Program-made: the position numbers and the translations under genes
NCBI RefSeq assembly: GCF_000512205.2
Contig: NZ_CP006644.1
Coordinates: 1,730,520-1,794,519 of the forward strand
DNA from: Sphingomonas sanxanigenens DSM 19645 = NX02
Lineage (GTDB): Bacteria > Pseudomonadota > Alphaproteobacteria > Sphingomonadales > Sphingomonadaceae
Length of the DNA: 64,000 nucleotides
Direction: 5' to 3'
Part shown: positions 58,149 to 64,000 of the stretch, in pieces
Layout of the letters: each line of letters begins with the position of its first letter
Numbering within the stretch: the stretch's first letter is position 1
The notes under the pieces: generated by a model
Database searches by the model: none
What the model saw: only the letters and a program-made list of their open reading frames with translations
What the model was told of the DNA's origin: nothing

Positions 58149-59149
58149 GCGGCGGGGAGCGGCGCGTCGGCAGGCAGCAGTGCCTCGGCGACCATCGCCG
58201 CCCAGAACGCCTCCGGAATCTCTTCTTCCACCATCGCCAGCGCATCGGCCACCTGCGAAGGGCGCGCCATGCCGGGGATGACGCTGTCGACCACCGGATG
58301 CGCGAGCGGGAATTGCAGCGCGGCGGCGCGCAACGAGACGCCGAAGCGCGCGCACAGATCCTCGATGCGGCCGACGCGCTCGACGATCTCGGCGGGCGGC
58401 GGGCCATAGTCGAAATGGGCGACGCGGCCCGAGCGGACGCCGGTGGCGAGGATGCCCGAGTTATAGGCGCCGCCGATCACCAGCTTCACCCCGCGCGCAT
58501 CGCACAGCGGAAACAGGCTGGCGAGCGGGGACTGGTCGAGCAGCGAATAGCGGCCGGCGAGCAGGATGACGTCGAGATCGCCATGCGCCAGCATTTCCTC
58601 GCACACCGCGACCTCGTTGACGCCGAGGCCGATCGCCGAGACCGCGCCGCCATCGCGCAACTCACGCATCGCGCGATAGCCGCCGTCGAGGAAGGTGCGG
58701 AACAGGCTCGCATGCTGCGCGCCATGCGCGAAACTGCCGATGTCGTGCGCGTAGAGGATGTCGATGCGCGTGCGCTGCAGCCGCTTGAGGCTGCTCTCAT
58801 AGGAGCGCATTACCGCGTCATAGCTGTAATCGAACACGCTCTCATAGGGCTCGGGCGAGACGAACGCCTGGCGCGGCTGGGTGAGGTCGGTACCTGGCGC
58901 GACCGGATCGAGGCGGCGGCCGATCTTGGTAGAGATGATCGCTCTCTGCTCCGGATCGAGCTTTGCCAGCGCCGCGCCGAGGCGTTTCTCGCTATGGCCG
59001 AAGCCGTAATGCGGCGCGGTGTCGAAATAGCGGATGCCGGCGTCCCATGCCGCGGTCACCACCGCTTCGGCGTCGGCATCGGAGACGGCGCGATAGAGAT
59101 TGCCGATGCCGCCGGCACCGAAGCCGAGGCGGCTGAGAGAAAATGTCAC
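58139..59149 (-). CDS. Aldo/keto reductase, likely L-fucose (6-deoxyhexose) dehydrogenase
   Basis: A 336-residue NAD(P)-dependent TIM-barrel oxidoreductase. The catalytic tetrad is suggested by GIRYFDTAPHYGFGHSEKRLG (Asp, Tyr), ISTKIGR (Lys) and ILYAHDIGSF (His). It belongs to the group containing L-fucose dehydrogenase and pyridoxal 4-dehydrogenase. The order GH28-like, lactonase, this gene, with ATGA overlaps throughout, makes it the first step of a non-phosphorylating deoxy-sugar route: sugar to lactone. L-rhamnose or D-arabinose are alternative substrates. Confidence 0.85.
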   Translation of the reverse strand: MTFSLSRLGFGAGGIGNLYRAVSDADAEAVVTAAWDAGIRYFDTAPHYGFGHSEKRLGAALAKLDPEQRAIISTKIGRRLDPVAPGTDLTQPRQAFVSPEPYESVFDYSYDAVMRSYESSLKRLQRTRIDILYAHDIGSFAHGAQHASLFRTFLDGGYRAMRELRDGGAVSAIGLGVNEVAVCEEMLAHGDLDVILLAGRYSLLDQSPLASLFPLCDARGVKLVIGGAYNSGILATGVRSGRVAHFDYGPPPAEIVERVGRIEDLCARFGVSLRAAALQFPLAHPVVDSVIPGMARPSQVADALAMVEEEIPEAFWAAMVAEALLPADAPLPAAQS

Positions 59150-59988
59150 GCGGTCTGCTCCAATCCGTAGAAATCATTGGCGGCGCCGAAGAACAGGCGC
59201 TCCGCGGCGTTTCTATCGAGCGCGGCGAGGGCGTGGACGGTGGCGATCCAGTCCGCATAGCTGTCCCCGGCATGGAGCAGCACCGGCCAGTCGCTGCCGA
59301 ACATCAGCTTGCTGCCGAAGCTCTCGATCAGATGCGAAACATAGGGCGCGAGTTCGGCGGGGGGCTGGTCGGGCGCCTGTTCGGTTCGCAGGCCGGAAAG
59401 CTTGCACCAGACATTGGGGCGTGCAGCGAGCGCAGCGATGCCTTCGGCCCACGGTTCGAACTGGTTGTTGCGCGCTGCCGGCTTGGCGCCGTGGTCGATC
59501 ACGATCGGCAGGTTGGGCCAGCGATCGGCGAAGGTCGCGATGGCCGGCAGGTGGCGCGGCTGGATCAGCGCGTCGAAGCGCAGCCCGCCCGCGATCATCG
59601 CCTCGATCGCGGGATCGAGCGCAGGCTTCAGGATCCAGTCGGTATCGTCGATGCCCTGCAGCATCGGCCTGAGCCCGACCAGCTTGGGACGGGCGGCGAG
59701 GGTGGCGATGCGCTGCGACGCGTCCGCCGCATCCAGCGCCGCCCAGCCGACGATGCCGAGCACCAGATCATCTTCGGCGGCGGTCGCCTGCATCCAGTCC
59801 GTATCGCGATCGTCGGGCTGCGACTGGACCAGCACCGCGCCGGCGAGCGCGGTGTCGGCGGCGGCGGCGCGCAGATCGGCGGGCAGGAAGTCCCGATGGA
59901 TCGCCGGCCAGTCGGCGTCCGGCCAGCTATGGCCGGGGCCGCCGATCGTCCAGAAATGGACGTGCGAGTCGATGATCCGCAATGTCAT
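59146..59988 (-). CDS. Amidohydrolase-family sugar lactonase (L-fuconolactonase type)
   Basis: A 280-residue metal-dependent hydrolase of the amidohydrolase superfamily. N-terminal IIDSHVHFW gives the HxH metal motif, IVIDHGAKP another His, and LMFGSDWPVL the conserved Asp. This sequence pattern is that of L-fucono-1,5-lactonase and L-rhamnono-lactonase, which open the aldonolactone made by the sugar dehydrogenase. Its start overlaps the GH28-like stop and its stop overlaps the aldo/keto reductase start. The 4-sulfomuconolactonase group is similar and cannot be excluded from sequence alone, but context favours a sugar role. Confidence 0.87.
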   Translation of the reverse strand: MTLRIIDSHVHFWTIGGPGHSWPDADWPAIHRDFLPADLRAAAADTALAGAVLVQSQPDDRDTDWMQATAAEDDLVLGIVGWAALDAADASQRIATLAARPKLVGLRPMLQGIDDTDWILKPALDPAIEAMIAGGLRFDALIQPRHLPAIATFADRWPNLPIVIDHGAKPAARNNQFEPWAEGIAALAARPNVWCKLSGLRTEQAPDQPPAELAPYVSHLIESFGSKLMFGSDWPVLLHAGDSYADWIATVHALAALDRNAAERLFFGAANDFYGLEQTA

Positions 59989-61628
59989 GCCGCGCTGGTT
60001 CCCTTGGTTTCGGTGGTGACGAGGCTGCCGATGGTTACGTCCTTGCTGGCGCGCGCGTCGACGGTGCGGTCACGCGGCGAGGGCGATGCGATGCCGTCTA
60101 CGATCGCGCCATCGACGTTGCGCAGCGCGATTGCCGGCCGGGCATCGGGCGTGTCGGTGCGGAAGCTGCAATCGTCGAGCCGCAACCGGCGGGCGTGGCG
60201 CGCATAGAAGCCATAGGCCGGCAAGGCACCGAGATAGCTGACCTCAAGGCTGGTCTCGCGGCGATATTCGGGCTCGCGCGCCGCGTCTGCCGCGGTGCCG
60301 CCGCCCTCGGCGACGACCTCGATGCCGGTGAAGCTGACATCCTCGACCGGCCCGTCCGCCACGCCCTCGACGCCGCAGGGAAAGCGCTTGTCAGCGCCGG
60401 TGACGAGCACATCATCGAACCGTACGCCGCGGATGCGGCCGAGCGGCGTGCCCTTGGGCGCGCGCATCCGGGCGCCATGGTGGACGAACAGGGGATGGTT
60501 GACCGGCCGGCGCATGACGATGCCCGAGACCGATACATTCTCCAATGTGCCGCCATCGACCACGCCCATCAGAATGCCGCGCGTGTGGGTGCACACGCAA
60601 TCGCTGATCCGGATGTTGCGGAAGCCGCCATTGCTCTCGGTCCCCAGCTTGATCCGGCCGAGCGGACCGAGTTTGTCCGGGGCAGGATAGTCGGACGGGC
60701 GATAGGTGCCGTCGAGCAGCGAGCCCATCAGGAACCCGCTTGTGCGGCAACCTTGCACGATGATGTCCTGGCAGGGCACCGCGCGGCCGAGCGCATAGCT
60801 GCTCTTGAGCACGATCGCGTCATCCTTGGGCGCGTTGACCATGCAATTGACGACGCGCACGTCGCGGCAGGCGTCGATGTCGATGCCGTCGCGGTCGGTG
60901 TCGATCACCACGCCCTCGATCTGCAGGTTGGTGCAGCCATGCGCGATGATACCGAAATGGCCCGCCTGCAATATGGTGAAGCCGGTCAGCCGCACGTTGC
61001 GGCAGTTCATCAGCCCGATCGTCTTGTTGGCGCGGCCGACCTGCGCCTGTTCCTTGGCGTCGCGCAGCGCGAGTTCGCGCGGGGAGACGCCGAGCGCTGC
61101 CGCCGATTGCCAGCCGGCGCGCGCATGCCAGCGATCCCCCGGCCCCTCGCGGTCGAGCCCCAGCCCATGGAGCATGCCGGGCCCGGTGATGCTGGCATTC
61201 CTCACGCCGTCGCCGCTGATCAGGCTGTTGCGGACATGGGTGATGCCGAAATCCTGGAACTGTTCCTCCAGATAGTTTTCGGGTGGGTCATAGTTGGCGC
61301 CGTGCGCGTCGGGATCCGCGGCGACGATCACGGCGCCCGCCGACAGCATCAGTTCGATATCGTCGCGCAGGCGGATCGAGAAGCAGAGATAGCGGCCCGG
61401 CGGCACCAGCACCGTGCCGCCGCCGCGCTTCGAGGCAGCATCGATCGCGCGGTTGATGGCGGGACTGTCGATCGCCTTTCCGTCCCCGCGCGCGCCGTGT
61501 TTGCGGACATCCTCGAAGCTGCCGGGGGGCAGCGCGGCGAGCGCGGGGCCGGCCGCCAGCAGCGCCGCCGTTCCGCCCATCATGGTTCGTCGCGTGCAGG
61601 CGAGACCGCCCTCATGATCGATTGTCAA
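59985..61628 (-). CDS. Glycoside hydrolase family 28-like (polygalacturonase-type) secreted enzyme
   Basis: A 547-residue right-handed beta-helix enzyme. GH28-type active-site parts are DTDRDGIDIDACRDV, the adjacent APKDDAIVLKSS and the substrate-binding RIKLGTESNGGFRNI. The N-terminus has a twin-arginine-like signal (CTRRTMMGGTAALLAAGPALA), so it is probably exported folded. The TTG at 61628 is chosen because GGAGAGG precedes it; a GTG 14 codons upstream lacks a ribosome site. It would cut pectin-like or rhamnogalacturonan chains, feeding deoxy-sugars to the two enzymes coded downstream in the same operon. Confidence 0.82.
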   Translation of the reverse strand: MTIDHEGGLACTRRTMMGGTAALLAAGPALAALPPGSFEDVRKHGARGDGKAIDSPAINRAIDAASKRGGGTVLVPPGRYLCFSIRLRDDIELMLSAGAVIVAADPDAHGANYDPPENYLEEQFQDFGITHVRNSLISGDGVRNASITGPGMLHGLGLDREGPGDRWHARAGWQSAAALGVSPRELALRDAKEQAQVGRANKTIGLMNCRNVRLTGFTILQAGHFGIIAHGCTNLQIEGVVIDTDRDGIDIDACRDVRVVNCMVNAPKDDAIVLKSSYALGRAVPCQDIIVQGCRTSGFLMGSLLDGTYRPSDYPAPDKLGPLGRIKLGTESNGGFRNIRISDCVCTHTRGILMGVVDGGTLENVSVSGIVMRRPVNHPLFVHHGARMRAPKGTPLGRIRGVRFDDVLVTGADKRFPCGVEGVADGPVEDVSFTGIEVVAEGGGTAADAAREPEYRRETSLEVSYLGALPAYGFYARHARRLRLDDCSFRTDTPDARPAIALRNVDGAIVDGIASPSPRDRTVDARASKDVTIGSLVTTETKGTSAA

Positions 61629-61686
61629 CGCGACCTCTCCTTCGATACCGTTCGACAAAGCGCCTTGCACAGGCGCAAGACGTAAT

Positions 61687-61697
61687 ACATAGTATGT
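61687..61697. promoter_or_regulatory. Small palindrome in the divergent sugar-operon promoter
   Basis: ACATAGTATGT is a perfect palindrome around a central G, inside the 120-base gap between the leftward GH28-like operon and the rightward FAH gene. Its length and symmetry fit GntR/FadR-type operators, which often control such acid-sugar genes. No regulator gene is within the window to match it. Confidence 0.4.
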
Positions 61698-61748
61698 TTG
61701 ACTGCGGCGGCTGTCTACCGCTGGACGAACGTTGATGGAGGGAAGATC

Positions 61749-62603
61749 GTGCGACTATGCCGTTATGGCGAAGCCGGGCAAGAGCGTCCGGGCCTGATCG
61801 ATGCCGAAGGCAGGATTCGTGCGCTTTCCGATCATCTGACCGATATCGATGCCGACGCGATCGGGCCAGACGGGCTTGCGAAGCTGGCGGCGATCGATCC
61901 GGAAACGCTGCCGCTGGTCGAAGAGCCGGTGCGCTATGGCCCGCCGGTGACCGGCACCCGCCAGTTCGTCGCGGTCGGCCTCAACTATGCCGATCATGCC
62001 GCCGAATCCAACCTGCCGATCCCCGAAGAGCCGGTGGTGTTCAACAAGTGGGTCAGCTGCATCCAGGGCCCGAACGACGATGTCGTCGTGCCGACAGGAT
62101 CGCGCAAGACCGACTGGGAAGTCGAACTGGGCGTGATCATCGGCACCCGCGCCTGGCGTGTGTCGCAGGAGAATGCGCTGAGCCATGTCGCCGGCTTCTG
62201 CGTGGTCAACGATGTGTCCGAGCGCGAATGGCAGGCGGAGCGCGGCGCCACGTGGGACAAGGGCAAGGGCTTCCCGACCTTCGGGCCGGTCGGTCCGTGG
62301 CTGGTCACCACCGACGAGGTCGGCGATCCGCAGGCGCTATCGATGTGGCTCGACGTCAATGGCCGCCGCGTGCAGGACGGCAGCACCGCAACGATGATCT
62401 TCCCGGTCGCCGAACTGGTCGCCTATATCAGCAATTTCATGACGCTGCTGCCGGGCGATATCATCACCACCGGCACGCCGCCGGGCGTCGGCCTCGGCCA
62501 GCGGCCGGAGCCCTGGTATCTCAAGGCGGGTGACGAGGTCGTGTTGGGCATCGCCGGTCTCGGCGAGCAGCGCCAGACGTTCGTCGCGGAAACTGCGGCC
62601 TGA
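61749..62603 (+). CDS. Fumarylacetoacetate hydrolase-family enzyme, likely 2,4-diketo-3-deoxy-L-fuconate (or rhamnonate) hydrolase
   Basis: A 284-residue FAH-fold protein. The metal and catalytic region is seen in FVAVGLNYADHAAE, TDWEVELGVIIG (Glu ligands) and FCVVNDVSERE, closing with DIITTGTPPGVG. In non-phosphorylating L-fucose and L-rhamnose routes, such an enzyme cleaves the 2,4-diketo acid to pyruvate and L-lactate. The GTG start at 61749 is preceded by GGAGGGAAG and gives RLCRYGEAGQERPG as N-terminus; earlier starts run into the promoter. It is followed by an SDR gene that would form its substrate. Confidence 0.88.
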   Translation: MRLCRYGEAGQERPGLIDAEGRIRALSDHLTDIDADAIGPDGLAKLAAIDPETLPLVEEPVRYGPPVTGTRQFVAVGLNYADHAAESNLPIPEEPVVFNKWVSCIQGPNDDVVVPTGSRKTDWEVELGVIIGTRAWRVSQENALSHVAGFCVVNDVSEREWQAERGATWDKGKGFPTFGPVGPWLVTTDEVGDPQALSMWLDVNGRRVQDGSTATMIFPVAELVAYISNFMTLLPGDIITTGTPPGVGLGQRPEPWYLKAGDEVVLGIAGLGEQRQTFVAETAA

Positions 62604-62634
62604 GCGCCATCGGTTCGATCAATAAGAGGATTTT

Positions 62635-63363
62635 ATGGGGCGTCTTGAGGGGAAGACCGCGCTGGTGACGGCGGCGGGGCAGGGCATCGGCCGTGCGACG
62701 GTGGAGGCCTTCCTGCGCGAGGGTGCGCAGGTGATCGCGACGGATATCCGCGCCGAGGCAATGGACGGGCTGGAGGGCGCGACCTGCCGCCAGCTCGACG
62801 TGACCGATGCGGCGGCGGTGGCAGCGATCGCAGCAGACTATCCCGCGCTCGATGTGCTCTATAATTGCGCCGGATATGTCCATGCCGGCACCATCCTCGA
62901 TTGCGACGAGGCGGCGTGGGACTTCTCCAATGCGCTCAACGTCACCGCGCAATATCGCATGATCCGTGCCGTGCTGCCGGGGATGATCGCGCGGGGTGGC
63001 GGATCGATCATCAACATGTCGTCCGTCTGCTCCAGCATCAAGGCGGTCGCGAACCGCTTCGCCTATGGCGCCACCAAGGCGGCTGTGATCGGTCTCACCA
63101 AGTCGGTCGCGATCGATTTCGTGACCAAGGGCATCCGCTGCAATGCGATCTGCCCGGGCACCGTGGAGACGCCGTCGCTGATCCAGCGGCTGCACGACAC
63201 CGGCGATTTCGAGAAGGCCTATGCCGAGTTCACCGCGCGCCAGGCGATGGGCCGCTTCGGCCGCCCGACCGAGCTTGCCGCGCTCGCGGTCTATCTTGCG
63301 TCCGACGAGTCGGCCTTCACCACCGGCACGATCAACGTGATCGACGGTGGCTGGGTGAACTGA
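62635..63363 (+). CDS. Short-chain dehydrogenase, likely 2-keto-3-deoxy-L-fuconate (or rhamnonate) 4-dehydrogenase
   Basis: A 242-residue classical SDR: NAD-binding TAAGQGIGRA, ATDIRAE (NAD-preferring Asp), NCAGYV, catalytic Ser in INMSSVCSS and the YGATKAA Tyr/Lys pair, ending FTTGTINVIDGGW. Its likely reaction is oxidation of the 2-keto-3-deoxy acid at C4, providing the substrate of the FAH enzyme coded 31 bases upstream. AGAGGA precedes the ATG. Human BDH2 and 3-oxoacyl-ACP reductases are relatives; the operon context selects the sugar role. The needed aldonate dehydratase is not in the window. Confidence 0.88.
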   Translation: MGRLEGKTALVTAAGQGIGRATVEAFLREGAQVIATDIRAEAMDGLEGATCRQLDVTDAAAVAAIAADYPALDVLYNCAGYVHAGTILDCDEAAWDFSNALNVTAQYRMIRAVLPGMIARGGGSIINMSSVCSSIKAVANRFAYGATKAAVIGLTKSVAIDFVTKGIRCNAICPGTVETPSLIQRLHDTGDFEKAYAEFTARQAMGRFGRPTELAALAVYLASDESAFTTGTINVIDGGWVN

Positions 63364-63381
63364 ACCGTGGAGATGCCTCAC

Positions 63382-63500
63382 ACCCGTTCGCCCTGAGTAG
63401 CGGTTGAGCTTGTCGAAATGGCGTATCGAAGGGCCATGCTCCGAGCCAGTCCTTCGATACGGACCTTCGCCAGGCTCAGTCCCTGCTCAGGACGAACGGT
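63382..63500. repeat. Mosaic palindromic repeat (nested inverted arms)
   Basis: Outer arms ACCCGTTCGCCCTGAG and CTCAGGACGAACGGT (ends at 63382 and 63500) enclose the inner arms GTATCGAAGG (63423-63432) and CCTTCGATAC (63451-63460). Pieces such as GAGCTTGTCGAA and CGAAGG are typical of the short palindromic repeats widespread in sphingomonad intergenic regions. It lies between the SDR gene and the beta-helix gene. Confidence 0.75.
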
Positions 63501-63539
63501 GGGAGGGGAAAGAACAATATTACAAACGGAGAGTATCGG

Positions 63540-64000
63540 ATGATCGGCAAGCTTCGAACCGCCCGGTTGATGATCGCGGCGCTGCTGGCGGGCGCCAGCG
63601 TCCAGGCGCTTGCCGAGCCGGTGACGATCCACGTCGCCCCCAATGGCGACGATCGCGCGCCCGGCAGCGCCGGCCGGCCGGTGCGCTCGCTTGCGCGCGC
63701 GCAGGCACTGGTCCGTGCTGCCAACGTCCGTGACGACGTGGCCGTCGAGCTTGCCGATGGCACCTACACGCTCGCCAGGCCGCTGGTGTTCCGCGCTGCC
63801 GATGGCGGCCAGAACGGCCACAAGGTGGAGTGGCGCGCCGCCGCGGGCGCGAAGCCGGTGCTGTCCGGCGGGCTCGCCATTTCGGGCTTCACAGTGTTCG
63901 ATGCGGAGCGGCGGATCTATGTCGCGGATACGCCCAAGGGGCTCGACGCGCGCCAGCTCTGGGTGAACGACACGCTCGCGGAGCGGCCGTGGATCGAGGT
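63540..64000 (+). CDS. Secreted beta-helix protein, 5' part (runs off the window)
   Basis: The first 153 codons of a larger gene. A signal peptide (LMIAALLAGASVQALA) is followed by VTIHVAPNGDDRAPGSAGRPVRSLARAQALVR, the usual entry of right-handed parallel beta-helix carbohydrate enzymes (pectate lyase-like, alpha-galactosidase or similar), then VELADGTYTLARPLVF and LSGGLAISGFTVF. The fold is suggested, not the exact activity. The ribosome site GGAGAG precedes the ATG. It follows the sugar-acid genes in the same direction and probably attacks the polymer that supplies their substrate. Confidence 0.75.
   Translation, partial: MIGKLRTARLMIAALLAGASVQALAEPVTIHVAPNGDDRAPGSAGRPVRSLARAQALVRAANVRDDVAVELADGTYTLARPLVFRAADGGQNGHKVEWRAAAGAKPVLSGGLAISGFTVFDAERRIYVADTPKGLDARQLWVNDTLAERPWIE

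Noticed and set aside
1-64000. CRISPR array, tRNA or rRNA genes, insertion sequence or prophage
   Set aside because: No regularly spaced direct repeats, no cloverleaf or rRNA-like stretch, and no transposase, integrase or phage structural gene were recognised anywhere in the window.

Overview
The window is high-GC DNA with dense, short-spaced operons, many ATGA stop/start overlaps and frequent GTG/TTG starts. The gene content (DivL-tsaE-amgK-murU-addBA-trxA block, alphaproteobacterial AddB, MucR/Ros regulator, FnrL-like Fnr, TonB-lineage style sugar-acid and aromatic catabolism) and the mosaic palindromic repeats point to an alphaproteobacterium, most likely Sphingomonadales (Sphingomonas-like). 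No rRNA, tRNA, transposase, phage gene or CRISPR array was seen; it reads as chromosome.

Layout. 1-3.9 kb: the 3' end of treY, an HU gene, a CGNR-type regulator and an AlkB-like dioxygenase. 3.9-9.4 kb: a three-gene export operon (ABC-like membrane protein, HlyD adaptor, TolC channel) read leftward, divergent from an OxyR-like LysR gene. The ABC protein has lost every catalytic motif of its nucleotide-binding domain and the OxyR-like protein lacks both redox cysteines. 9.4-17.9 kb: a leftward catabolic cluster (MarR, MFS importer, Rieske oxygenase, VOC, extradiol dioxygenase, acetamidase/formamidase, TauD-type dioxygenase, serine hydrolase); the last gene carries an inverted-repeat element inside its reading frame. 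18-20.8 kb: ilvE, a small membrane protein and a nucleotidyltransferase/metallophosphoesterase pair. 20.8-24.7 kb: a TetR gene divergent from a flavin monooxygenase-esterase-epoxide hydrolase operon, with two perfect palindromes between them.

24.8-36.3 kb: a long rightward operon starting with a DivL-type sensor kinase (phosphoacceptor His replaced by Tyr), then tsaE, the peptidoglycan-recycling pair amgK-murU, the recombination helicase-nuclease addB-addA, and trxA with a clear terminator. 36.3-42.1 kb: small genes, a 2'-5' RNA ligase family protein, an AraC/VOC pair, and a DUF969-DUF979-DUF2891 operon. 42.1-46.3 kb: a MucR-type regulator, a PAS hybrid histidine kinase and a GDT1-family manganese exporter preceded by a yybP-ykoY (Mn2+) riboswitch. 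Two related double-hairpin elements, possible paralogous small RNAs, flank this segment. 46.3-52.2 kb: a complete RND tripartite efflux operon. 53.6-57.6 kb: argE and an anaerobic module (fnr, hemN, FNR box, ompW).

58-64 kb: a deoxy-sugar degradation locus. A GH28-like enzyme, lactonase and aldo/keto reductase read leftward; an FAH hydrolase, an SDR dehydrogenase and a secreted beta-helix protein read rightward. Together they fit the non-phosphorylating L-fucose or L-rhamnose route, with the acid dehydratase not in view.

The best candidates for new biology are the catalytically dead ABC export operon, the paired structured RNA elements, the nucleotidyltransferase/phosphoesterase pair, and the repeat element translated inside the serine hydrolase. 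All calls are from reading the sequence; no database search was run.
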